Shown here piece by piece: positions 1 to 10,556 of a DNA stretch of 64,000 nucleotides (positions within the stretch are counted from its first letter, which is position 1; each line of letters starts with the position of its first letter). The notes beneath the pieces are model-generated. The model made no database searches and was not told the origin of the DNA. It was given only the letters and a program-made list of their open reading frames with translations. The position numbers were made by a program, and so were the translations under genes. Source of the stretch: Hemerocallis citrina. Taxonomy: Eukaryota > Streptophyta > Magnoliopsida > Asparagales > Asphodelaceae. Location of the stretch: NCBI GenBank assembly GCA_017893485.1, contig CM030358.1:255277386-255341385 (forward strand). The letters run 5' to 3'.

Positions 1-103
1 TACAAGATGAAGAAGAAGAATGATAACAACTATGTAGCAAATACTATTAAATATCTTTTATTAATGTTAACATGAAGCAAATTAAACAAAAGTAAACAAC
101 TAT

Positions 104-323
104 ACAAATCTAAGAAAGTTACTAGGATTCTCAAGCTGAAGGTGTCGAACACATGGATTTCTTCATTATAGGGCAACAACAAAAGTGCTATTTTATTCAT
201 CAATCAATAATTAACAAATCTAAGAAAGTTACTAGGATTCTCAAGCTGAAGGTGTCGAACACATGGATTTCTTCATTATAGGGCAACAACAAAAGTGCTA
301 TTTTATTCATCAATCAATAATTA
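104..323. repeat. 110-bp tandem duplication
   Basis: Two adjacent, essentially identical units (104-213 and 214-323), each running from ACAAATCTAAGAAAG to CAATAATTA. The near-identity indicates a recent duplication, or possibly an assembly artefact. No coding content was seen. Confidence 0.9.
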
Positions 324-483
324 ATTCATAGTCTCTCTTATTCAATAAATTTCAACTATTAAAAAATAAGATAAGTTAAACTCAATTTAACTATTTTTTA
401 ACTAAAAGAGATGATAATATCTTATCTTAATACTTAATTAAAATATTATATATGCATATCAAATTCAGGAAGTTTCATCCATT

Positions 484-933
484 TTGATACTAATTTTTCT
501 TCTTACTAATTTTTGGATACTAATTTTTCACCAATTTTGGATACTAATTTTTCTTCCTACTAATTTTTGTCATGAATACTTGTGCATACTCGATTGGAAG
601 AAGAGGCAAAATCATCAAGCATCAAGCATCAAGCATCAAACATCAAGCATTAAATTAATACAAAAAATCATCAAGCGTCAAGCATCAAGCATCAAATTAA
701 TACAAAAAAAAAACATCAAAGTCATAACTTGGAAGAATTTGAGAGAGGATGAAGAAGCGGTGGCAGCGGCAAGTGACGACAGAGAGAGGAAGAGGTGAAA
801 GGAAGAGACGACGACGGAGAGAGGAAGAGGCGAGAGGAAGAGACGACGACAGAGAGAGGAAGAGGCGACGACGGGTCGGGTGCAATTAGGGATTTGGGTT
901 TTGACCGAGCTTTGATTTGGGAATTTAGGTTTT

Positions 934-975
<42 letters not shown>
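484..975. repeat. Low-complexity stretch: TACTAATTTTT, CATCAAG, GAAGAGGCGACGAC units and a (GA)18 tract
   Basis: Successive simple repeats: TACTAATTTTT-like units (about 484-571), CATCAAGCATCAAG units (about 604-713), purine-rich GAGGAAGAGGCGACGAC units (about 770-872) and (GA)18 at 937-972. The short ORFs here follow the repeats and I do not treat them as genes. From 976 to 1180 I see no gene, only AT-rich sequence followed by a GC-richer stretch. Confidence 0.7.
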
Positions 976-1183
976 GTTTGAGAAAGAGAGAGAGCGTGTG
1001 TGTCCTGTTTATTGATTTTATTTATTTTTATTAAAGCCCAAAACGCGCCCGACCCACATCCGATATTAAGTTTTAATTTAAATTAATGGGACACGCACTC
1101 CGTCAGACCCCGTATGTGTCCTGCCGTACCCGTGTCAAATACGAGTACCTCCGTGAAGATTCTGTGCTTCCTTTACATGCTAA

Positions 1184-1423
1184 TCTCCACAAAAGAAATT
1201 TTCATTGCCTTTGGTTTGCTCTCATCCCATCCTAGTTGCAATACTAGTGGATGTTACATGTCCGTACGAACTTTAGCACTTTTTTTCCCCGGCCATAGCT
1301 GCTCACGTTGGGAATATTTTCCAACATCTCAAATTAAATTCCATCTTGGGCTGGAATCGGCCCGTTACCTCTCTCTTAAGCTGTTAAGCATGAAAAGTTC
1401 TGTTAGCTACACTACAAGTTCTT
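1184..1423 (-). mobile_element. tRNA-type SINE-like copy 1 (degenerate)
   Basis: This stretch aligns with 6699-6945 over about 240 bp in the same orientation. Read on the minus strand, the head (about 1420) has a poor pol III A box, and 1353-1363 gives GGGCCGATTCC, a weak B box. The copia element at 1424 inserted right at the head, so the few terminal bases probably continue at 6568. The SINE call rests mainly on the better copy at 6699-6945; it could also be another dispersed repeat. Confidence 0.45.
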
Positions 1424-1683
1424 TCATGTAAAATAATAGAAACAATAAACAAAGAAAATAGAGACGAGATGAAAAAAGATTATTCTCATTTATAGGTTTT
1501 TTCATATATCTCCAAATGATTCACCCAATGGCCTATTTACAGGCTTACAAAGAATACAAAGAGACAATTACATATTTATTACATATGAATAAATATGAAT
1601 GAATGTAGTGGTGGTGGTGGAGAATGTGGAATGAGTGGGGGGAGTTCAATAGACAATTCACACTTAATAATTTATTTATAACA
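1424..1683 (-). repeat. 3' LTR of copia-1
   Basis: 260-bp direct repeat of 6303-6562, ending ATAACA on plus (TGTTAT start on minus). The outer edge reads TCATG against TCTTG in the other copy, so the terminal bases have mutated. It lies directly after TSD TTCTT. Confidence 0.9.
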
Positions 1684-1696
1684 CTCCCCCTTGAAT
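1684..1696 (-). promoter_or_regulatory. Polypurine tract of copia-1
   Basis: Plus-strand CTCCCCCTTG immediately inside the left LTR reads CAAGGGGGAG on minus, the normal plus-strand primer site next to a 3' LTR. It fixes the element's orientation. Confidence 0.8.
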
Positions 1697-2593
1697 GTCT
1701 ATTGAATATAAATAAGAATATACCTCGTTAAAATCTTACTAGATAAAACCCAAATGGGAAAACTCTAGTGAAGGAAAAAGAGTACATAATCTTTAACAGT
1801 AATATACAATGAAGATGTTACCTCGTTAAAAACCTTACCAAGAAAACCCAGTGGGACAGAACTTGGTGAAGGGAAAAAGAGTGCAGCTCATATCATCTCT
1901 CCCCCTGACGAGATCATCCGATTAGGACCTTCAAAAGTCGCATCTCGAATCTCGATCAATTCTACCATCCTTTCCAAAAGTTGGGGTGATAAGGTCATAG
2001 CGAGCAATCTTCTGGATTGTCGCTTGATTCTATTTGGTTAACAATGATTTCACCCTTTTAATTGAAACATGAGTGAAGAAGAACTTTTGGTGAAATATGT
2101 TTCGGCCGATCGCCTTTGAAGAACCCCTCCTTTTATTGAGCTTTAAAGCTGTATTATCTTCAAATAACGTTGTGAGTACTTCTTGATCGATTGAGGATGA
2201 CACGTTCTCCAAATATATAAAGAAGTTAACCATTCAAACAAACACATCTATGCCTCGCATGGAGCCAATATCTCTTGATTGATATCCGGCTTTATAGTGA
2301 TATGATAAATACTCTGCATTTGCATAACCAATCAAAACTGATATGGACAAATTAGAATAATATAATCCCATATCCATGGTCCTTCGAAGTTATCTTTCAT
2401 ACCAGTCCAATGACTTCGAGTTGGAGAGGAACTTCATCTTACTAGTAAACCAACCGCATAAGGTATATCATAATATTTATTATTGATAAGATATATTAGT
2501 GCTACAAAACTGATATTGCACTAAGAAATGGTACTCCAGGACCAAGCAATTCCAATGCCTTTCAAATGTTTAATTTGAAAAACCTGAAAATAA

Positions 2594-2743
2594 AAATGAT
2601 GACAAAACAAGAAATTTGCTTATCCAAGGTCTTTTCGTCTTAAGATATTTCTTTAAACATTGCACGGCAAATGATGACAAAACAAGAAATTTTCTTATCA
2701 AAGGTCTTTTCGTCTTAAGATATTTCTTTAAACATTGCACGGC
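2594..2743. repeat. 75-bp tandem duplication within copia-1 pol
   Basis: Units 2594-2668 and 2669-2743 both start AAATGATGACAAAAC and end GCACGGC, with only two or so mismatches. The duplication is absent from the expected coding order, so it arose after the element decayed. Confidence 0.85.
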
Positions 2744-3577
2744 TTGTACAACTCTTCAGGAGTTCCAACAGACTTTGACCTTGAATATTTAATAAATATA
2801 TGTGAGCTTATATGACCATTATTATGGTCCCCTTTATCGAAAACTCATATATCATATTTTGTTCCGATTGTTTTAATCCATACAAAGCTTTGTTTCACTT
2901 TATTGATTAAACTTCCTGGGCATAGTTATTATGTGCTTCTGTCACTTTAAATCCTTCAGATAGTTTTCATATTTATGTCATGGTAATACAAACCATACAG
3001 ATAGTTTGTGATCACATCTATGAGGCACGATTTCAAATATTCATTTACTGCCAGACTTATTATATCCACCACAAGAGAATATTTCTCTTCATAATCAACA
3101 CCAGGCATTTGGGTAACACCTTTTGCGACAAGCCGTGTTATATATATAGTAATATCATTTTATTTATTTGTTTTTTGCACAAAATACCCACTTTATAATC
3201 CACCAAATTATTGTCTTTTGGTGTTTGGACTATATGTCCTCATTTTGCAAATGAGTCTAATTTAAACTTGATTGCCTCTTTCCATTTTTGGCCAATTTTA
3301 TTTTATTTCTACACTCTCCCATAGAGATAGATTCACGATCTTTGTTTTATTCATAATATCGCGTGCTATATTTTATGCAAAACATTGTCGACAATTATTG
3401 TTACAATGGTTCCATCTTCTTCCCGTAATGACATAGTTAATCGAGATCTCTTTATTCTTATTCATTTCAGGTACCTGATGATTCTCTTTATTATTAACTA
3501 TATCAACGGTCTCTTCTGGAGAGACATCCTCGTTTCGACCATCTTTTTTATTTGCTCCTTATTTTTTCGAGGATGTT

Positions 3578-3762
3578 TATAATTTTCTTTGGAACCAAGT
3601 GATCTACCACGCTTCAGGCGTTCCTTAGACTCACTAGTAATTATAGGTAATCCTTCAGGGATACCAATTTTGATTGGAGCGTTATCAGTTGGAAATAAGA
3701 TTTGGTCAGTAAATGTCTGGCAGTTAATTGACATTATCTTGCAACTGAATTATCCTTTGAAA
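3578..3762. repeat. Arm 1 of inverted duplication (copia linker segment)
   Basis: This 185-bp segment is found as the reverse complement at 5637-5820 with only about eight differences. It encodes the ESKERLKRGRSLGSKE linker on minus here and on plus at 5664-5820. The arms lie about 1.9 kb apart inside one element. Confidence 0.9.
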
Positions 3763-3973
3763 TATTGGTTCAAACTAATTTACTCGAGGATTAAAACTCT
3801 CAATGATAATTCCATTATATTTGTTTTTCCAACTATTTATTTCCTCCCCCTGATGTTGGAAATTAAAGTGACAATCTGCAAACCTTGCAGTAAATACATC
3901 TCTAGTCACTAGTTCCATAAACGTGATTATAGATTGAAATTCCCAACATATATTCTCATTCTTCTCTCAGGTC

Positions 3974-3976
<3 letters not shown>

Positions 3977-4059
<83 letters not shown>
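3977..4059. repeat. (TA)n microsatellite inside copia integrase coding region
   Basis: About 41 TA units. In minus translation the alternating Tyr-Ile run replaces the few residues between FIHDNA and [12 protein letters not shown], where copia integrases usually have a short segment with Val-Tyr. The microsatellite therefore probably grew from a short TATAT in the coding sequence. Confidence 0.85.
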
Positions 4060-4062
<3 letters not shown>

Positions 4063-4235
4063 TTGTCGTGGATAAATTCATAAATGGGAAATATGTGGTT
4101 CCTGACCATGAACCAATTGTCGGGGGAATAATTATTATAATTGGTTGGCCGGATGGGTGTAAGTTGTGATGAGTACAAAACATCATGTCCCCAGGTCCAA
4201 ACAGAGAGATTAGATTTCATAATCATAGCTTTCAC

Positions 4236-5636
4236 AATTCAATGTATTCGTATTTGAAAAATCTTCTGGTTTTTCAATGGACTACCACATGAATTCTTAA
4301 TTGTTTTCGCATCAGTAATGAATCGGGATGGTCTAACCGGTCATGCCAAACCCTAACCATCTTTGTAAACTTATGGTTTACAATATCAGTAAATTTCGGG
4401 TTTACTGTGATATGATTCAACCATTCTTATATATGTATAATACAATCCAGATCACAAAGTTGGGTAAACTTTGCAACACACACCTTTTGATTATCATACT
4501 TAAGGTAACGCGTATACCTTGTTCATTCGTAGTCTTATATCTAAACAAATTTATCGGGACTTTAGAGAAAATGGTGTATTTTGAATTCTGAATTTTGTGC
4601 CTTCAGGCATCATGGAATTAGCTCTTCAGGAGCTTATGAAATTTAACTCTTCAAGATTTCTAATTTCACACAACCATATAAATTTATATAATATTGGTAT
4701 GTGCTTCATCATATCTTAAATGAGAGAATATGTTATAGAGTGTGTGTGGTAATATTATCTTCAAGATATTTGTCCCAACTTGAATCTTGAATTTATACAT
4801 ATAAAAAAAAAAGAAAATAAACAAACTTGTAAAGCAATATATCAAGCATATATGATAATATTAAACATAAATAAACAGAATATTATCATAACTCATAACA
4901 AACATGAAAAATAAAAGCAAAACTTATAAATAAAGTAACTTGAAATGATAAATCATTTTGATCACTTCTGGTGATCATGATTTTTATCTTCAGGATAGTA
5001 TATTTATCACTTCTGGTGATTATCACTTCCATCTTCAGAATGGACAGAGAAATCTGCCACCTTTAAGTGTATCATATTATTGAGGTTATGACCATCAGTT
5101 AATTCTTTCCTTTATTCTTTAATGATTTTTGATATAGATCAACAAAATACATTACCGTACTACAGGTACGCGACCGATGGTCTTGCATCACACGCCAATG
5201 ATGGATTGTTTATACATTTTATTTTCTTTTCATTATCCAAGTCTACATCTATGGCCACGATGATGGGTACCCTCATGGCTAAAATTACTAGAACAATTAT
5301 ATAGCATCACATTCACTTCGGGGAATGGAGCATGTCCAATATATAAGACGAAATCGTCATTTTTCCATATATTTATAGTTAGCTACAGTTATACATATTT
5401 AGATCTATAGGATCATCATCAATTCATACTCATTGTATTGTTATTATATAAACAATATTTTCTTTATTTTGAGAGATCTTCGGGATCTTTAATTTTTGAT
5501 ATATCAAATTCTCACATAATTCTTTTTGCTAGATGAACAATATTTTATTTAAATTTTAAGAGATCTTCAAGATAATTGATTTTGATACAATCATCTTTCA
5601 CTCCTTCAGGGAGATTGTGACAAAAGAAAATTATAA
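4236..5636. other. Interior of copia-1 with no readable domain
   Basis: AT-rich sequence continuing the upstream (gag and protease side) interior of the element. I could not recognise conserved motifs in either strand. Repeated TCTTCAGG and CTTCTGGTGAT short words occur around 4950-5050, suggesting further local duplications. Confidence 0.4.
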
Positions 5637-5820
5637 TTCAAAGTATAATTCAGTTGCAAGATAATGTCAATTAACTGCCAGACATTTACTAACCAAATCG
5701 TATTTCCAACTAATAACGCTCCAATCAGAATTGGTATCCCTGAAGGATTACCTATAATTACTAGTGAGTCTAAGGCACGCCTGAAGAGTGGTAGATCACT
5801 TGGTTCCAAAGAAAATTATA
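5637..5820. repeat. Arm 2 of inverted duplication (copia linker on plus strand)
   Basis: Reverse complement of 3578-3762. It encodes ESKARLKSGRSLGSKE on the plus strand, opposite to the rest of the element. Its position near the 5' end of the element is wrong for a linker, so it is a rearranged copy. Confidence 0.9.
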
Positions 5821-6159
5821 GCTTTCGTTATATCTTTCGTATGATCTCATTTCGATGATTCTTTGAATCCATGAATCATCAATTGTCTCTTTGAGACTTT
5901 TGGTATTCAAATGAATTTCAACATCCAAAACTCATGACAAGTAATTCTTGTCGGTTATTATCAAAAGCTTTGAAAAATAAAAACATAATGAAATTATATG
6001 CATAATTAGAAATAAAAAGACGATATCAAAATATAACTTTTCTGATACACAAGATCCATAAAAAAAATGGCGTGTGTAGAGCATACTAAGTTATATTGAT
6101 CTTAAGGAAATGATCAATAGTAAAAAATAATAAGATGAACTTGAGATTAACATACTTAC

Positions 6160-6293
6160 ATATATAAGACCAAACATTTTTCTTTTTCTTCGAATGAACT
6201 TGAGACTCGAAAGGTAGAGACTCGTGATATATAAGACCAAACATTTTTCTTTTTCTTCGGATGAACTTGAGACTCGAAAGGTAGAGACTCGTG
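6160..6293. repeat. 67-bp tandem duplication near the copia-1 leader
   Basis: Units 6160-6226 and 6227-6293 share ATATATAAGACCAAAC through GAGACTCGTG with one or two differences. They lie just inside the 5' LTR in the leader/gag start. Confidence 0.85.
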
Positions 6294-6302
6294 CTGATAA
6301 CG
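6283..6302 (-). promoter_or_regulatory. Primer-binding-site-like sequence of copia-1
   Basis: Minus-strand reading from the LTR edge gives CGTTATCAGCACGAG, a diverged form of the TGGTATCAGAGC site complementary to initiator Met tRNA used by plant copia elements. The position is right; the match is imperfect. Confidence 0.55.
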
Positions 6303-6562
6303 TCTTGTAAAATAATAGAAACAATAAATAAAGAAAATAGAGACGAGATGAAAGAAGATTATTCTCATTCATAGGTTTTTTCATATATCTCCAAATGATT
6401 CACCCAATGGCCTATTTATAGGCTTACAAAGAATACAAAGAGACAATTGCATATTTATTACATATGAATAAATATGAATGAATGTAGTGGCGGTGGTGGA
6501 GAATGTGGCATGAGTGAGGGGAGTTCAATAGACAATTCACACTTAATAATTTATTTATAACA
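6303..6562 (-). repeat. 5' LTR of copia-1
   Basis: 260-bp partner of 1424-1683. It is followed by TSD TTCTT at 6563-6567. It differs from its partner at about 4% of positions by eye. Confidence 0.9.
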
Positions 6563-6698
6563 TTCTTGTAATTTGCAAGTGTTGTTGTTGTTGTTGTATA
6601 GTGCTAAAACCTCTTAGTAGTGGAAAAGTGGCATGAGGAAAGGTGGCATGAGGTCCAAATCCTGATTGCATCATACTTGCATTAGGTTACGGCGTATT

Positions 6699-6945
6699 CT
6701 CCACAAAAAATTGTAATTGTGCCTTTGGTTTGCTTTAATCCCATCCCGATTGCATCCGTAGTAGATGTTACAGGTTCCTACAAAACCGAGCACTTTTTCC
6801 CCCTTTTTTTGGCATTCGGCCATAGTTGCCCACTTTAGGGAGATATTCAAAATCCCAAATTAAATTCCGTCTTGGGAGGAATCGAGCCCATTACCTCTCT
6901 TAAGCATGAGAAGCCCTGTCAACTACACTACAAGTGCTTGGCACT
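6699..6945 (-). mobile_element. tRNA-derived SINE-like copy 2
   Basis: On the minus strand the head has TAGTGTAGTTG (6930-6920), a perfect fit to the pol III A-box consensus TRGYNNARNNG. About 42 nt downstream lies GGCTCGATTCC (6888-6878), one base from the B-box consensus. The body matches 1184-1423. No poly(A) tail or TSD could be set. The box spacing supports a tRNA-derived SINE, though a search for more copies would be needed for proof. Confidence 0.6.
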
Positions 6946-6968
6946 TTAGGTCTAATCTTTTCTCCTTG

Positions 6969-7147
6969 TTTGCAATTGGCTGGATTACCCTTGTATTTCC
7001 ATCTTGTTGCATACATCAGGTCAGCCTGGTTTGCAGTGAGGTCAATTCCCTTTGTATTCATCTTGTTACTTACATCAGGCAGTCTAGTTTGCAATTAGCT
7101 GAAATTCCCTTCTATTTCCATTTTGTTTCATACATCAGGTCACCACA
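6969..7147. repeat. Three imperfect tandem units of about 58-62 bp
   Basis: Each unit begins TTTGCA, contains CTT-TATT-CCATCTTGTT-like text and ends CATACATCAGG (units start near 6969, 7030 and 7088). The similarity is moderate, so the array is older than the tandem repeats at 104-323. Confidence 0.7.
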
Positions 7148-7380
7148 ATATTGAATGAAGGGTAAAATATTTTAGAAGCACTAAATTCAAATATTGAACA
7201 AGACAGCACTTGCCTGAGGGGTCCTAACTTGAAGATGCCACATATGATCCTTTGTTAACCTTTGTTGGACGCATTCTCTTCTCATCAGCTTCAGTATTTA
7301 GCATCAGTATTTATAGTTACTGAACATTGCATGCTTTTAGTCATCATTTTACAGTTTCAGCCTATGTTTTATTTTTCCAG

Positions 7381-7434
7381 GTCATACGAATTGATTTTGT
7401 TGATTCCCTACCTTGTCTCTTCTAATATGGGTGT
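7381..7434 (+). pseudogene. Possible host exon split by the Tat insertion (weak)
   Basis: A good splice acceptor (pyrimidine-rich run to TTTTTCCAG, ending about 7380) precedes an open stretch reading SYELILLIPYLVSSNMG. The stretch is cut at 7434 by the Tat element and would resume at 34062. It could be an upstream exon of the VPS8-like locus that lies downstream on the same strand, but I could not match the residues with confidence. Confidence 0.2.
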
Positions 7435-7895
7435 TGATGCTGCTTGTTTTCGGTGCGGGGGGAACAAGTGTGAGTTCTTGTAATTTCTAAAGTGGAAGGG
7501 ACGGATCTCGACCTCGGCTCGGGTCTGTTCCTGGAGGTCTTCTCGAAAGAGTTGCTGGAGATCGGATTGCCAGAGTACCTGCAAAAGGCCTAGGAACACC
7601 AGGAGAAATCCCGACGACATGCCCTCCGACGATCTAGTCAATCACTGGAAAAGAGACTGGGCAGCTAAGGTTCAGGTAGGGAAAGATTTATTACCTTGGG
7701 CAAGGAGTAGGGGGCCTAGTATTTATAGGCAGAGGCAAATAGGTATCTAACTCTAATGGGCCGGGTTAGACCCGTTTGTTTGTGGATCTGAAGTGGTAGA
7801 AGGCCCGTTGGACCTGTTGACCTGATGATTTGGGATGAGCAAAATCTGAGGAGATCTGACAGTCATGATTAGGCCACGTCATCAAACTCCCATCA
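7435..7895 (-). repeat. 3' LTR of Tat-1
   Basis: 461-bp direct repeat of 33595-34056. It runs TGATGCTGCTTG to CCCATCA on plus and carries a TATTTATAG (TATAAATA on minus) promoter element. Confidence 0.9.
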
Positions 7896-7917
7896 TAAGC
7901 CCCCCACTCCTGGAGGG
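7896..7917 (-). promoter_or_regulatory. Polypurine tract of Tat-1, used as target by hAT-1
   Basis: Plus AGCCCCCCACTCCTGGAGGG reads as a purine-rich GGAGTGGGGGGCT on minus directly before the LTR. hAT-1 inserted at its edge; the 8-bp TSD CTGGAGGG overlaps the tract. Confidence 0.75.
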
Positions 7918-8263
7918 CAGGGCCGGTCCTGACAATTTGGAGGCCCAGGGCAAACAAAGATTATGAGGCCCTTTTTTTAGTAATTGAAATACATTAATAT
8001 ATATAAATAATTTACATGTCCAAAATTAGCACAGAAATATAGTCATATATAAATACTTCAATGATAAGAAAGCTTAAAAATAATTCAAAAATTTGTCATA
8101 CAAATATTATAATAAATGATCACATATATGTCTACTAGTTACAAATGATCTTGATAGCACCAAGCCTCCAAAATATTTTCAATTGCAAAACAAGATTACA
8201 AGAAAACAAAAAAGTATCAACAATCATTTCAAATTACTTATTCTAGCAGTTTCAGAAACAAAT

Positions 8264-9188
8264 TCATCAATTAGGGGTGGGCATCGTTCAGTATCTGACC
8301 TAATATGGACATCACCGATCCAAAGAAACTCAATTTTTTTAATTTTCTCATCCGCAACCAATCCGAACCTTAATTGGATCAGTTTCCATCCAAGCCGATT
8401 AAGCTCTGTTTGGATTGGATTGGATGGTCGGTTTGGCATGCTACTTTTCACCTTCAACTTCATTTATAATTTTGTTGAAATTTATAAGATCAACTTCAAT
8501 CAAACTTAAGAAATAACCTGCTATTTGTTATTCAGAAATGAATTTTAAATGAAGATTCATAAAACCACAAGTTGTTAATGAATTTTGTACTAATTGTTTG
8601 AGATGATGACGTTTAAATGGATGAGATAAACTGCTTTTTCACTTGCATACTTCTGTAATCTTAGTTTAAAAGAAACATCAATAATCATAGCTAATTGAAT
8701 TTTAGGTACAATAAAAAAAGATTTAGAAAATATTTTTTGCTTGACTTGATTAAAGTACTACTGAATGTTACATCAACTTCATGATTCTATTAAGCTGAGC
8801 CACACTGTAAATCAAGCATTTCTCAACAACATAACACACAGTATTATGGAGAATCAAAACATAGGTAGAACAGCTGCTCGGTTTGTATTAAAGAAATTAA
8901 AGAAGACTGTTTGTATCTCCAAGAAAATGAGAAATGACTATTTGTATATTCAAGAAATTAAAGGAGAACTATATTTTTTATGAATTTATGCATAGAGGTA
9001 TGGTCAGTTCGGTTTCATCAGTTATTTGAAAGCTCCATCCAACAACCGAACCGGTCCAGTTGGTTATTGAAGATCAAGAACCGGGCCAACCCAAACCCCC
9101 AATTGGTTCAGTTAAAAGCTGGTCGGTTCGGGTTGGATTGGTTCGGATTGGTCGGTTCGGATAATAGTTGTCCACCCCTATCATCAAT
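8264..9188. mobile_element. Non-autonomous hAT-like element nested in hAT-1
   Basis: Element 8272-9180 (909 bp) has TIRs TAGGGGTGGGCA on the left and TAGGGGTGGACA from the right. The TSD TCATCAAT (8264-8271, 9181-9188) is perfect. The GGTTCGGATTGG-rich subterminal regions on both sides are typical of plant hAT elements. The interior has no transposase that I recognise. Confidence 0.9.
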
Positions 9189-9254
9189 AATGTTTTCCAA
9201 ATCATTTTTTTCCAATAAATCCTTTACAATACATAAGATTGCTAATTCATTCAA

Positions 9255-9720
9255 CATCTCTTATGACATAGTCGATCCCAAATAAGATTTCAATATTTTT
9301 AATTTAGAAAAACTTCTTTCAGCAGATGTCACAGTCACAGGTATAGTCAACAATATTCTATAAACAATCGAAACATTAGGATCACAAGCAAAAATATGTA
9401 CGAACTCCAGGATTTCAATGGTTGTCTTTTTTTCTGCTGGTAAAGTCAATTATAATACTTTCAATTCAGAAAATAAATTATTTGAATCAACATCTCCAAA
9501 GCTACCATGTTTCAAAGCATTTTCAAGATTGATACAATAATTTTTCAACTTATTATCATTTAAAGATTTTTACCTTTTTGAATCAAGCAAGAATCCAAAA
9601 ATGTCAGCAAATACTTGCAATTGTTCAAATCTACTTTTCAAGGCAGCAATAGCAACATCTACTACAGTAATAAAATAATTAACTCTAAAAGAATCTTCAG
9701 TAGATTGTGTTTTATCTTCA
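9255..9720 (-). pseudogene. hAT-1 transposase C-terminal remnant (dimerisation domain)
   Basis: Minus-strand reading: a segment near 9700-9580 resembles YFITVVDVAIAALKSRFEQ. Then about 9540-9460 gives ENALKHGSFGDVDSN, and 9449-9261 gives TVTSAERSFSKLKILKSYL, the classic hAT C-terminal dimerisation motif. Frames break between the pieces and the catalytic core is absent, so it is inactive. Closest known architecture: zinc finger MYM-type 1-like or TTF-type hAT transposases. Confidence 0.8.
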
Positions 9721-10556
9721 TGTGCATTCTCATCAAATTATTTCTTTCTTCAAAATTTTCATTTTAAAAAAAAAACATGTTCAATTTTCATATATAATGC
9801 AATACTTTTAGAAGAACATAACATTCATCATACAACTTTCACTTTGTAATGGAAGTACAAGTTCTCTTTAATTCCTTTGGGATTTATGATAAACATTTCA
9901 GTTATAATTTAATAATGATATTTGAACATCTAATACCTATATGAATACGTAATAGAAATACCTTCTGAGGGGATCCAAAGCCAAAAGGCCAACGAAACTA
10001 ACAATAACCTAAACCCAGTCATCCAACCAAACCTAGGCTCTGCTGCCTACTATAAGAAATGAAGTGGATTACTGATTACATTGATTTGGGTGTTAAAATT
10101 AATCAAGAACTAAGAACCATAATGATTAGTTATTATCATTAAAAAAAATCAATTTCCATGTTACCAACTTAGCAACCCAAAGCATACAGACCGTTGAACT
10201 TTAAAACTGGACAGTTGTGACTCTTGGAGTCTCTTAAATTTTTTTTTTTTAATTTAAACTTAAAAAATTGAAAATTATAGATATGGGGCCCCAAAAGTTT
10301 AGGGGCCCGGGGCGGTCGCCCTTTGGGCCCCGCCCCAGGGCCAGCCCTGCTGGAGGGCTGTGTGCACCAGCCACCGAGGAGTAATTTGTTCTCGTGAGAA
10401 GAGCGGAGGGGAGTGTTTTGAGAAGATGTGTTGGTGACCTCCTGAGAATAGTGTTTGGGGTTAGAGCCGAGCCGAGTATGGTATTTGGCCTGGTCGAAGT
10501 CCATAACGAGAGCCGAGCTTGAGGGGTCATTGCCGATCGTCGAGCCATGAGGGTCG

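Larger units (their letters stand above)
1700..4235 (-). pseudogene. copia-1 pol remnant: integrase C-part, linker, reverse transcriptase, RNase H
   Basis: Reading from 4235 downwards on minus: an integrase/early linker segment (about 4235-3927) with [20 protein letters not shown] and, after a (TA)n interruption, [11 protein letters not shown]. Next, about 3734-3500, is the typical copia linker with ESKERLKRGRSLGSKE. RT fragments follow (about 3130-2750) with MPGVDYEEKYSL and a degraded VTNYLYGLYYHDI-like segment, then short pieces to the LTR. Frames change repeatedly and stops are frequent, so no protein can be made. The family assignment to Ty1/copia is firm from the linker and the domain order; the lineage was not determined. 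Confidence 0.8.
1419..6567 (-). mobile_element. Ty1/copia LTR retrotransposon, decayed (copia-1), with TSD
   Basis: Two 260-bp LTRs (1424-1683, 6303-6562) bound the element. The 5-bp target-site duplication TTCTT is at 1419-1423 and 6563-6567. Element orientation is minus: a polypurine tract (read as CCCCC on plus) abuts the left LTR, and a primer-binding-like site follows the right LTR. Pol remnants between them (integrase, linker, RT) are in correct minus-strand order but full of stops. The LTRs differ at roughly 10 positions by eye. The interior has been further altered by a (TA)n expansion, tandem duplications and an inverted duplication. Confidence 0.9.
7910..10357 (-). mobile_element. 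hAT DNA transposon (hAT-1)
   Basis: The element spans 7918-10349. Its terminal inverted repeats are CAGGGCCGGTCCTG on the left and CAGGGCTGGCCCTG reading inwards from the right. The 8-bp TSD CTGGAGGG (7910-7917, 10350-10357) is perfect. An 8-bp TSD, CAGGG termini and the C-terminal dimerisation motif make it hAT, of the ZMYM1/TTF-type family. A second hAT-like element is nested at 8272-9180. Its own length without that is about 1.5 kb, so most of the transposase is gone. Confidence 0.9.

Noticed and set aside
6568..6600. (GTT)n beside copia-1 as the 3' tail of an RTE LINE
   Set aside because: No ACCCCAACTAGTTGGG-like block precedes it; the simple repeat alone is not enough.
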